A DNA stretch of 64,000 bases from Tetracentron sinense (lineage: Eukaryota; Streptophyta; Magnoliopsida; Trochodendrales; Trochodendraceae): the NCBI GenBank assembly GCA_015143295.1, contig CM026573.1:4824434-4888433 (forward strand). The letters run 5' to 3'. Below the pieces are notes generated by a model. That model was not told the origin of the DNA. It searched no databases and was given only the letters and a program-made list of their open reading frames with translations. The translations under genes were made by a program, and so were the position numbers. Below, one piece after another: positions 34,771-45,286 of the stretch (the first letter of the stretch is position 1; each line of letters starts with the position of its first letter).

Positions 34771-34815
34771 TTAACCCCTGGTTAAGATTCACTACAATTT
34801 AACCTTGGTTTAAGA
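34771..34815. repeat. perfect 29-bp palindrome from the TTAACC core, beside the TMEM245-like leader
   Basis: GTGAATCTTAACC-CCT-GGTTAAGATTCAC is a perfect inverted repeat about 120 bases upstream of the TMEM245-like ATG. It is the same core found in the dispersed MITEs, so part of this gene's leader or promoter derives from a mobile element. Confidence 0.7.
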
Positions 34816-34861
34816 AACAAATATTAACCGTTAATATATTTTTCTAAAAACTAAGGTTACT

Positions 34862-35203
34862 TTTGGAGTGGATTTTATTGGCCAAAAAATCAATTGTGAT
34901 AAAATTGATTTTATAGAAACTAATGGTTAAATAATCACTTTTTCAAATATGAGAAATAGTTAACGAAGCCGTGAAATCTATTTACAAACCTAATGAGGTC
35001 CGGCCTCCCCCTCTTAAATACCGATTGGTACGCCTATCACTGCCCTTCAAATAATAGTGTTGGGAGAATATGAAGATGAAAGACTTAACCTTGTGCTCCC
35101 CAAACATTATTATTTGAAAAAATGATTATTTGACCATTAATTTTTACGTAATCAATTTTGGCACAATTGACTTTTGCCGATAAAAACCAATCCAAACACC
35201 CTA
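34862..35203. mobile_element. MITE with long (about 85 bp) inverted repeats
   Basis: Left GAGTGGATTTTATTGGCC, AAATCAATTGTGATAAAATTG and GGTTAAATAATCACTTTTTC are mirrored at the right by GAAAAAATGATTATTTGACC, AATCAATTTTGGCACAATTG and GATAAAAACCAATCCAAAC. The centre of about 100 bp is non-repetitive. It lies in the upstream region of the TMEM245-like gene. A TTAACC-family fragment follows at about 35215-35345. Confidence 0.75.
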
Positions 35204-35349
35204 AGATTAAATTGATGAAGCTCAAGGATTAGTGAAACTTAACTACAATTAACTACGGGTTGAAAGTGAAAGAGACATATGTTGACCTGTGGGTGCCATT
35301 GAACTCTCGGGGGTTCAATCACAATTGACGATGATCCCAACTCTGGCCC

Positions 35350-36605
35350 TACTCTTAGCTAAACACACCCTCTAAAAAACAATTAAAGCAAGGATAGGTA
35401 TTAGTTTTTGATTGAAAGCATGAACATGTGTTGATTTTTAGCTCTGCTTGATAGTTGGGCCAGATAGGCTTAAAAAAAAAAAAAAAGAGGAGTGCTATTG
35501 TGCTAGCTCCGATCGCACAGTCCTTCCAAGACGCAAAGTGGTGGCAACAAGTGTCAGCTCATCTCCTGACATAAGGTAGCAACAAAATGGAGCATTGTGG
35601 AAAAATATGACCCCTATCAAGGGGTGGTCTATGGTCGATTTTGCAACCGATTAAATAACAAATTTTTTCAAGTTCTCCTTGTATAAGACTTGGGATCGTA
35701 TCTTAGGGTACGTTTGGATTTATGGAATTGGGGGGTAGAATTGCCAATTCCATCCCACAATTCCAATTCCATTATTTGGGAAACATTATAAAAGGGTGGA
35801 ATTTAAATTTTTCAATTCCATAGGGAATTGGAGAAGTGATTTCAGATACTAAAACTGTGGAATTCAAATCCTTACTTGAATGGTCTTATTGTATTGACTA
35901 TTGAGAGTATTGAAAATTTTGAATTTGGAGACTACTACTTGCATACTTTCTTTAATATACAGGCATGGGAAAGATAGGACTTTGCCCTTTTTGGTTGTCT
36001 TGACTAGTTATTATCCTGTGAAGTGTTTGGTCCCAATAAGGCCTCCCCTAAGAAAAAAGAAAAAAGGATGCTAGCCTTTCTTAGGATGGGCTATTCTCTA
36101 TTGATGTTTGATGTCTTCATCTAATACTCTTAGTAATTGGAGTCTCTATTAGCATGTTAAGATTCCATTGGGTAGCTCTGCAACAACAATCCATGATTCT
36201 GAACAGAGTCTACACTCTACACAGGTCAGAATCATGCCATGGATCCAAAGGAACACAGTTCAAACACCATGTATTGCCGCATTTTCAGAATCCACAAGAC
36301 CACTTCAAGAAATTGGCTCACAGAGGAGTTGAGATTTCCAGATAAATTTCAAAATAATGGAAGAATCTAACAATGAAAAACAGTTCAGTTCAGTTCAATC
36401 TAAAGATGACTAAATCAATGCCTAAAGTATTGTAAACACTACTTTATTATAGCATAGACATGAGCACATAATTTTATATGATAATTTCCCTTGTATATTC
36501 CATTTCAGGCCGACATACAAAAAACTAGCACTTCAAGTCTTCAACTGCTTTGGCGGATTCTACATACCAAACCATTTTGCAACAAGAAAACGCCGAAGGA
36601 TAAAG
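35350..36605. other. gene-free stretch
   Basis: No gene is recognised. At about 35706 a lone TIR-like end GGGTACGTTTGGATTTATGGA is followed by GGAATTG/CAATTCC words up to about 35840. The segment next to 36606 should include the 3' UTR of the PADRE gene. Confidence 0.45.
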
Positions 36606-37214
36606 TCATGGTGACAGCTCTTCAACAGAAGTGAGGCTGGGCTGCCACTCCGATCCCTGCCACATTCTTGCCTTCTTGATGGGTGGTGTAAAAGGCTTCT
36701 TCATTTCTCCTCCACATCCTCTAAGGACACATTTAGACCACCTTTCTCTAGAGACGAAGAAATCTTTAGCGGAACAAACAGATTCCTCAGAATCATATCC
36801 ACCCACATCAACCATTTTCTTCGCACCTGGCACCTCCTCTGCTTCGCTTTCAGCTGGTTCTTTTGCTCTCACCTTCTCCAGGTGCTTACCCTTTAGTTTC
36901 CTTACGGTAGTATAAGGCACCAAATAAAATTTCTGACCTGGAAAAAGCATTTCTTCTGGACGGACAAGGGACTCATGGGGCTGTTTGAAGACTTCTGGCA
37001 AGGCAAGACACATCCCAGGATATTTTCCCATCACTTGAGACGCAGGAATTGCATCACGATAGAGATCCACGAGTCCACCCGCATGAACGATCCTCACAGT
37101 CAAATCCTTCGGTTGTAAGCTCAAATCCAATGATATTGAAGCTCCTTCGAGTTCTTTCTTCTGGATTCTGTCTTGACATATCGAGCCACCCAAAATAAAT
37201 AAACAAACCTGCAT
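36606..37214 (-). CDS. PADRE (DUF4228) domain protein
   Basis: Single exon, 202 aa from MQVCLFILGG (37214), or 248 aa from the first in-frame ATG at 37352. I prefer 37214: a TATA-like AAATATAG lies at 37362-37370, too close for 37352 to be well inside the transcript, and family members have only a short lead before the domain. The PADRE domain spans about residues 28-105: VRIVHAGGLVDLYRD, MGKYPGMCLALPEVF, ESLVRPEEMLFPGQKFYLVP, TVRKLK. The rest is charged and disordered (EPAESEAEE, SVCSAKDFFVSRERW). PADRE genes are known as stress- and pathogen-responsive; the biochemical role is unknown. It starts only about 180 bp below the RAY1 stop on the same strand. Intact. Confidence 0.88.
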   Translation of the reverse strand: MQVCLFILGGSICQDRIQKKELEGASISLDLSLQPKDLTVRIVHAGGLVDLYRDAIPASQVMGKYPGMCLALPEVFKQPHESLVRPEEMLFPGQKFYLVPYTTVRKLKGKHLEKVRAKEPAESEAEEVPGAKKMVDVGGYDSEESVCSAKDFFVSRERWSKCVLRGCGGEMKKPFTPPIKKARMWQGSEWQPSLTSVEELSP

Positions 37215-37533
37215 CGTAGTTTGACGACTTTGATTCAAGCATCTGCACCGTATTCTAACAACCCGGGGGGAAGAGAGAGATATAGTTTGATGAGTTTGAA
37301 ATATTTCAACACTATATGCATTGCTCATAGTGATTATCTTTTTGTTCTTCATGGCCTGCTCTCTATATTTAATATTTCCCCAAAGAATGGTGCGATGAAA
37401 CCGAGGCTTGCTTAGTACAAAAATAAAGACAACGAATTCAAAGATGGATGGGCATCCTTTTTTTTTTTCCTCCTCTCGATGTGAAACCCAAAGTTAACCT
37501 CAAAGAAGAACTCAGAAAAAACCAAACAGGGTT

Positions 37534-40500
37534 TCAGAAAGAAATTCTCAATTTCGTCCTATGCCAATTCTGCTGACACATCCTTGTGCTAACCTCGTAA
37601 TCCCATAAACCCTTTGACACCTGGCGTTCAAGCTTCTTCTTCCTCCCACTGATCCAATTGTTATGAAGAATGAGGCACCCCTTCTTCACACAAGCCGCTT
37701 TCACATTTTCTTTTTCCCACAGGCTATGGTACGCCCCATTTGGGAAGAGGTTTCTGTCCAAGAAATGAATGGTCAGGTTAGTTTCAGGTTCGAGGCACTT
37801 GTCGTCACCGATGCGATTAGACCCACCTTCACCACATAATACATCGTAGAAGCTTGGCTGCTCAGATAGGACCGAAGTTGCTGCATGATTCACTACCTTC
37901 TCTATTGCAGCTATAGTCACACCATCAGAGCGAGCAAAGTAGAAGCCAGAGTTTAAGCGTCGGGGTAAGTTTATGGGTCCTGCAAACAAGGACGCCAGCA
38001 AGAAAGCATATAAGACTAAATTAGCAAAGACAGGCAGACCGACAGTGAACTAACTGAAGATCTTCTCTGGAAATTGTCAAAGGAAAGTCATGGTAAGGTA
38101 CTTGTTTTTTTCTTAATTGCAAGGAAATGAACTTTCGAATGAGAATGGATTATAATTGTCAACACCTAGTCCATAATAGACTAAAATGATACCAATGGCA
38201 CAGCAGAATGGATCCACCAGGGATAAATCCTCCTTAAGAAATCAAGGTGAGAGTATCCTAGTCATCCCATTTATCATTTTTTATTAATATTCTGTCCTTT
38301 CCCTGCATGTGTGTCATCTTGATATTGTGCCATTGAAAGAATAGTTGCTATTCTAATTAACTGCTTAGAATATACACCTGTTTTAGTGTATTCATCAGAT
38401 TGCGCCACTAAAACAGCAGGGCCAAAGGAGCGAAGCAATGGTAATGGATTTTTAAACCAGTAGACATCAACATCGCTCAAAAGCACGTTGTACCCCAGCT
38501 TCAGTATCTGCAAAACCAATCTGGACTTCACCTTGGTCACCCTCTGAAAGCACTTTGTTCCGAAGTGGCATTCGTTAAAACTGATGTTACTTGGAGCCAA
38601 TGGGTCTATGAATACAGGCAAGCCCTAGGAAAAAAAAATTCCGATTTAGAAAAAAAGAATAAAATAAAAAATGAAGATGAAATCTAAAAAGAAATGCAGA
38701 ATTAAGAAAAAGCTAAAGTACCTGCAAAGTTGACCATAAGGACATTCTACCAACATCATAGCAGAACATAAGGCACAAATGAATGGCTTTGGACCCATTT
38801 GACAAAACATGCATAGGAGATGTCCTATAAAAGAGAATTGGTCTAATTTATCATCACAAGTATCACATACTTTTAGAGAGTCACAAATTTAAGAAGAATT
38901 GTCTGTTGCATAGCCACAAAAAACTGTGTTTTTAAAATTTTAAAAAAAAACGTGTAAAACGCGCATACCGTAGAAAACGGCATTTAAAACCCATTTTTTG
39001 AAAAAAAAAACACATTATCATTTAAAACGCGTTTAAAACAAATAATACGAAGAAAAAAAACCTGTTTCAAACAAATAATACGAAGAAGAAAAAAAACGGA
39101 TAATCTTGGAAAAATTTTGAGAATGAAGATTATGTAGATATTGACAACTTTGATAACTTTGATGACGCTTTTGAGCGATTGATGAATAGGAATGAGTGTT
39201 TTTAATAATACGCGTATTATAATCTTGTTTTTAATCTTGATAGTTGACGTTTTAATGAATTTTGATGCCTTGATGAAATGAATTGGATGTTAAAATGATG
39301 TTATGAACTTATTATTGTTGATTATAATTACTCTTATTGTATATTAACTCACCAAATTGTTAGATATAGTAATTAGCATCGTTTTTAATTCTTATAAATT
39401 ATTAATTTTTTTCTCTGTTTTTTTCCCTAAGTTTTCTCATATTTTCCCAAATATTTCCGTACTTGACTCTTGCCGAATTATTCCCAAACCCCGACTTTGT
39501 GACTATGGTCTGTTGAGAAGACCAGTAAAGAAGACAGTAAGATCATCCAATCAGGTTGATTGCTGGCCCTAGGAAACTTCTCAGATAGGACCTCTGGTTT
39601 GGAGAAAGACCCATATTTTTATACAACAAGATCTGCTCTGCTGTTGGTAGCCTGCACTTTGGTGCACCTCACAGGTACAAAATAAATTCGAAAAAAAATT
39701 AACGAAAACATAACAAGAACTTGTAATCATAAGCAAAAGAGAACAACGAAGCATATGCACCTGCAGAATGGAGAACTTATAGACTTCGTGATCCAGAGCA
39801 CAGACCAAAAAATTTGAAATCAGGAGGTGGCGTAATCGGCACACCCAACTCATAAGCATGTCCCGGTAACTATTTCCAGCAACCGCAAGTACAATTGTCT
39901 TATCCTTGTCTGCAAGTACTGAAAGGAGTGACTTTAAGGAGAATGGAAGAGATAATGGTGTTGATGACTTGAACAGATCCTGGACAGAGCAATCCATATT
40001 TCTATCTAGCGATTTGCTATCATCCACACATTCCATCAGTTTCTTCTCCTTTCTGGATCTTAACATCCTCCCCTTCCATAAACTCAATGGTTTATGATCT
40101 CCAAATGGATAAGCAATGCTTTCTGCTGTGTTGATGAAGAGATAGCGCCCATCACACTTGACAAGTTTGACTATGTTGTTAGAAAAATTCGCTCCATGAA
40201 AATACAATGACCCATACAGCGTCCCAAGATAGGAATTTCCCATGTACTCCCAACTTCTCTCTATGATATCTGCAACACCAGAACCCCTGGACAATTGGTT
40301 AGGCCGATGGTTCGGATCGTCTTGGAAGAAACTTGAGATGGTTTGACTGGCATCAAATACAAATCTGAAGTCAGACGACAAGGCTTCATTAATGACCCAA
40401 TGGTTGTGAAGCCCCTTCCCAAATAAGAAAGGAGGGAGGACCCCGGCATGTAAAGGCAGCTCCCTGGTGTTCCATGCCATAAGCATCCTCAATTCACAAT

Positions 40501-43177
40501 GGCTCCACAGCCACTTCTGAGCAAGAAACTCCTGCAACTGATGAAAAAGGGAGCACAATTTCAATGAATATTTCTTATGTGAGTCATCCACTTTGACTCT
40601 GCAACAGATTCCTTCATACCTCCTGGATTTTTATCCGTTCACCACCCTCTCGTAGCCAGTGTTTCCCAGCTTTGTCCAAGTGAAAGGGGAAGTAGGAAGC
40701 ATTTGATGATGAAGCAACAAGGAGCCACTCATGGTCAAGTTTGTGAGCATAATTCAGGGTGGAGATGAAATCAACCAAGAGAATGGTCGTGGGGTCAACC
40801 AGAACAGAAATGTCTGAAGTGGATGACCATGATCGTGCAACCATGGAATGGAAGAATGGGGTACCCAGGAACCTAGAACAAATGGGCACATATCAAGAGA
40901 TGGATTCTTTGAATTCCTTGGAAAGTAAAGCAAGAATAAAATTTATAAATTTGTAACTAAGAGTATAATGACGGACATAAAAATCTTATTGTGTTATTTG
41001 GTTCTGATTCTGAATCATTTTCCTTATGTTTAACTTGTAGGATTTTCTTCAAAGCAGACCTTGTGTGGCAATTGTTCTTCTTCTTTTATGAGTTCCCATC
41101 CCTTTTGAATGTGTATGTATTAGAACATCATGTTGACTTTCTCACTACCTTGAATTTGCGTGCATATACCTAGTAGCCCTGCTCATTCAAGAGAAGCAAT
41201 GTCTCGTTGCTCATCACATTATTGTCAATGTTTATGGTGAATGATCAAGAACAAAATATCAGATCAAACGGTTATGATTCATACAACTGGGATAATGTTT
41301 TATGTAAGAAATATCCTAGGTTAAATGGTGTATCCCACCAAGTGGATGTTAAGAACCTGAATGTATATCGGGCAGTAACTCTGCCTATAATATTTTTATA
41401 GTTTTACTATAGACTAGAACTTTTCTTCCGGACTTTCTAAAGCAATTCTAAGGGCTTTTCCCTCTCTCCATTTTTCTTTAGTACCTTTTCGTATTTTGTT
41501 GTTATCATGCTGCTTTAGGGTATCATCACCCTTTGTTTTCATATATCCTCATACACTTATCACCTATGGCGTAGAAATCCCTTAGCTCATCTTTTGGCGA
41601 ATTCTCTAACTTTCTCCATGTTAAATAGGTAACTCAAATACTTGAGTCTTTATCATGGTCAACCAATATGTAGTAAGTTTTCTATGGAGAACACTCTTCC
41701 ACAATTTATAGACACTTTCTTTTGAAACCATTCTTTTCCTCTGAAGCCCATCATTGGTACTCAATAAGGTACACATCTGGACAAAAAATATTTTACCTAT
41801 CTTTTCAGTTACCAACCATAACTAAAGTGCGAGAGTTTGCCTTACAAAGTGAACACTTCAGTTTTCATTTTTTGCTTCTTGCGGTTTCTTGTTTTATAAT
41901 GGAAGGTGAAAACAGCCGACTGGCTCCAATACTTAATTCCACATTTATGTACTGTATGTATAATGCTTTTAATTAAACAGAAGAATGCTGATTGATTGAA
42001 CAAACATTGTAAGAACCCCCTAGAATAAACTAAACTCCACCATCACCCAACGCCTATTTTTTCTTTTGAACAAAAAGGCAAACGCCTGAATAATTCGCAT
42101 TTTTTGTCCTTTTGACCTGGCATCTCATAAGACTTTTTTTTTCATATTTTGAGACATTCTTAACTTCCTCCGCATTATGAATTCTCTAGCATCGCCCACT
42201 GACAATTTCATGTTTTCTGCCAATAGACCTCTAAATTTTGGACATTCTAACTGATACCCAAATGCCAATATTTCTTTCCAGTGATCTTCAGATAGATATC
42301 TACATTAACTATCAACTTGGTTATTTAAATTTTGATTATAAGAAAGAGAAACTACTGCAAATTATCTAGCTTTTGCTTAGTACTACTGGCTATGGAATGC
42401 CAGCTTTGGGCAGAACTAACAAATCCATACTTATCCTCAATGGTCTACAAGTAATACAGAAACATACTCATGCTTGTTCTATTTTAGATAGTGTATGTAA
42501 TCACCAAGTTGAGAGACAGAGAATAAAAAACTACCCTTCATGATTATTCTCTTGTTTGATCCACCAAGATCATGCCTTGGTGATAAGCCAATTCAGAACA
42601 GTTAACAAGTAACATACTAGACAAAAACATCCCAAAGGGTAACCCAATCTACCAAGAACGAATTTAATTGCTTACGTGAAATCAATGTTGGGTTCCACCG
42701 ACACCCGTGAACCGAGGGCACCAGCAAGAGAAAGAACAGATGGGTCCCTACCGAACAGAACGACGGAGACATCCGGCGATAAAGCTAGCCAGGATCGAAC
42801 TGCCAGGACCTGGCTCGCCCCAATTGAGCCATTAAAAGGTCTGGGGGCTGAGAATATAGTTATATTTGGCCTACCCCATTCTCTGTGATGAAGAATGGGC
42901 TTCTTGATCTGATTTTTAAGGGATGGCAATCGCTGGGTAGCATAGAGGGAGAGACCAATCAAGAGAAACCCAGATAGCCAAACGGACCACAACCCCACTT
43001 GAAATGCCTGTAGATCAAACACTTTTGCTTTTTAAAAAAAAAAATTATAAAAAGATGAAGAATGAACTAAGCAGAAAAGATTAAAAAGTAGTAAGATGAA
43101 AAGGGGTTTCAGGGTCTAATGGGGAGCAATCTGACCTTGTTGTAGCCCAAGGAAGCGAAAATAGAAGAAGCCTTCAT
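37534..43177 (-). CDS. RAY1: GT77 beta-arabinofuranosyltransferase-like (RAY1)
   Basis: Six exons (43136-43177, 42676-43007, 40620-40872, 39761-40537, 38378-38624, 37534-37979) give 698 aa, in frame throughout, stop TGA at 37534-37536. RAY1 (REDUCED ARABINOSE YARIV 1) is a Golgi type II enzyme implicated in adding beta-arabinofuranose to arabinogalactan proteins. Seen: a short cytosolic head, a signal anchor (about 15-40, WSVWLSGFLLIGLSLYA), a first nucleotide-sugar-type region (ITIFSAPRPFNGSIGASQ, DISVLVDPTTILLVDF), MLMAWNTRELPLHAG, HNHWVINEALSSDFRF, and a second region with the DXD motif LLSDVDVYWF (about 517-525), LNSGFYFARSDG, QPSFYDVLCGEGG and the end LILHNNWISGR. Exon 4 includes a basic/serine linker (about 340-400) that looks poorly conserved. 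Introns 2 (1.8 kb) and 4 (1.1 kb) carry repeat debris. Confidence 0.93.
39080..39215 (+). mobile_element. possible DNA-transposon coding tail in RAY1 intron 4
   Basis: A short frame reads NFENEDYVDIDNFDNFDDAF then ERLMNRN before a stop. The style is the acidic C-terminus of plant hAT-like transposases. Upstream (38930-39060) are repeated TTTAAAACGCG words. It is antisense to RAY1. The match is by style only. Confidence 0.3.
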
Positions 43178-43489
43178 CGTTGAAAATCAGAACGAACTGA
43201 AGAAGGGTTTGTGTTCAGAGAGAGAGGGGAACTTTAACGGAAAGGAGCAGTTGTTGGGCAGAGTTCCCAGCACCAACCCACCCAAGTAGTAAACCCATCA
43301 GCTGGGACATGTGAGCTTTTGGCGTCACGAAGGCGTCAGCTCGCATTGGGATCTCCTCTCTCCTTCTTGTATTCGAATTCTTTCCTTTAATTAAGGGAAA
43401 AAATGACTGGTTTTGTTTTGTTTTTTTTTTGGGCTTCCGAGTCTCTGGGGATTGCTTGTTTCAGTTCTACAAATCGAAGAGGCTGACTT

Positions 43490-43748
43490 CTTCTTTTTTT
43501 TTTCTCTTTTTTTCTGTCTTTTGTTTTTTTTTTTTGAAACAAGGCTATCCAGGCCCCTTAGAGCACCTGACTATTCCCTCCGGGTGCAAGTGTGCAACAC
43601 CCTCCAAGCCACAAGCCGACAAGCACCAGGTAAGATGGGATTACTCCATGAGGGTGGCCAACAGTGGGAGGGGATTCAAACTCAGGACCTCCGCTTCCTA
43701 AGGCGTGGTCGTGGTCCTGGCCAACAGCCCAACCCCTACCGGTTAATT
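43490..43748 (-). mobile_element. tRNA-derived SINE
   Basis: Flanked by the 14-bp duplication GAAGAGGCTGACTT (43476-43489 and 43749-43762). On the minus strand it starts near 43748 (CCGGTAGGGGTTGGGCTG, a box A-like region), has CCTGAGTTTGAATCCCC as a pol III box B-like sequence, and ends in an A-rich tail (T-runs at 43490-43540 on the plus strand). About 259 bp and no coding capacity. A partial relative lies in the PHT2;1 intron. Confidence 0.85.
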
Positions 43749-43765
43749 GAAGAGGCTGACTTACC

Positions 43766-44295
43766 TTAATGAGAACGAATTTGGTCTGGCGAGGGTTGCC
43801 AGACCAAAACCGTCTGGCCTCACTCACAAAGCCTCTTTAACTCTCCTTTTTGTAGTTAAGAAATTTTAAATTAAGGTTTACTCTTTTTTAAGCACACCAG
43901 GCATTCAACTCTGTAGTCAAATGTCATGGCCACATGTCCCCTTCAACACTCCAACACTCCTGTAACTAAGCTTAAGAAAATTAAGGTTAACATTTTTGTT
44001 TTTAAAAACCAAGATTAGGTTGTTTAATCCTAGGAGTGAGGGAATCTTAACCACAATTGATGTGTGGTAAACAAGGGGGCATGGACCAATTAGGACTGCA
44101 CATAAGTTAAGCATTTCCCATTTTTTAATACTTTTTTCCCCACAAACAAAGTTTAGATAGTTGAACCTTAGGGGTTAGTGACTCTTCAACTAACCAGTAA
44201 CCACAGTTAAGGAGTGTAAAAGGTGACACGTGTTGACCTATGGGACGAGGGCGGACGGTTTTGGTCTGGTGAGGACCAGATCAAATTCCTTTCCT
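43766..44295. mobile_element. hairpin-ended TTAACC MITE, GGTCTGG subfamily
   Basis: The left terminus carries TTTGGTCTGGC-GAGGGTT-GCCAGACCAAA, an 11-bp perfect stem, followed by ACCGTCTGGCC. The right terminus carries CGGACGGTTTTGGTCTGGTG-AGGACCAGATCAAATT, its inverted counterpart. Between them are CTTTTTGTAGTTAAG, ACCACAATTGATGTG, AACCACAGTTAAGGAGTG and GACACGTGTTGACC. A further TTAACC unit may be nested at about 43905-44065. It lies upstream of RAY1. Confidence 0.65.
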
Positions 44296-45286
44296 CCCTT
44301 GATGCATCACAGGCCCACAGGTCCCTCAACGGAGTTTTTATTTAGGTTGCGGTTGCTCCAGTGGACTGTTCTTTTGTTCATAATTATTCTCATAGTTATT
44401 CTATTTTATTTAAGGGCCCAAAATAGGCCCAAAAGACTAGACTAAATCTGTGCAATGTCCTCCACAGGATATGGTAGACGAGACTCGAGATTTGAGAGTA
44501 CCGCAATGGAATGTTAGGCGTTTTCCCCTCCTTTCGTCTTGCCTTCATTTCCTACAATTACAATGTTCCATCATGGTTGTTTTGATCACAAAAGAGGGTC
44601 TATTTTAAGGACAGATAAAAAAAAAATTCAGGTGATCAACTAAAAACGCACCACTGCTTCAAAATCATGTCCAAATTTCGGTTAATCTCACCAAATAAAT
44701 GAATGTCTTGCCTGTAATAATCGCTTCAGATGTCATATTTAATGAAGTCCAGTTTCCCTTCACTTGATGACACAGTAGGCTTTGGTCAGTGAGGCTCAGG
44801 ATTCTTGAGTTCAAGTCTTTTCCTGAGGCCACCAAAGACTCCGTGAGCAACTTACTGATAAGACGTCATCGGAGTTATCTTCTGCTAATAATTTCAAACC
44901 CTGATGTTATTTGTGTTTATTTATGTCCAAACCTAACTACATGAACGAAAAATTGAAAGAGAAAAAAGAGTAGAACTTTCATTCAAAACTTTAAAGTTAT
45001 AGATCAGAATACAAACATCATCAACCAGCCCAGGATATGCTTCCCAAGTTTTTATCCTTGGCATTTAAGTGTTACAAGGCCCTTTTAAGTTCTAATTCAA
45101 CATATATAGCATGCACCATTTGACATACAAACTAACTTTTTCCAATATCTGACAGACATGGCTACAGATCTAATGTGCATAAGAAATCTCCACTTTCTGC
45201 ACACAACTGATGCCAAAATCTCAATTACCACAAACTTCTCACTTGAAAAGCCCGAAATCCTCCAAAGAAATTAGACCTTCACATCA
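44296..45286. other. intergenic stretch and 3' UTR of the RS-rich gene
   Basis: No gene is recognised. The part from about 44950 to 45286 is probably the 3' UTR of the minus-strand RS-rich gene. The frame at 44665-44850 has no family features. Confidence 0.45.

Noticed and set aside
34658-34792. longer N-terminus for the TMEM245-like protein
   Set aside because: The frame opens with GTG inside a mobile-element palindrome; the first ATG is at 34657 and gives the usual family length.
43640-43700. possible tRNA gene from a GATTCAAAC box B match
   Set aside because: No cloverleaf can be built, and the sequence belongs to a SINE with target duplication and A-tail.
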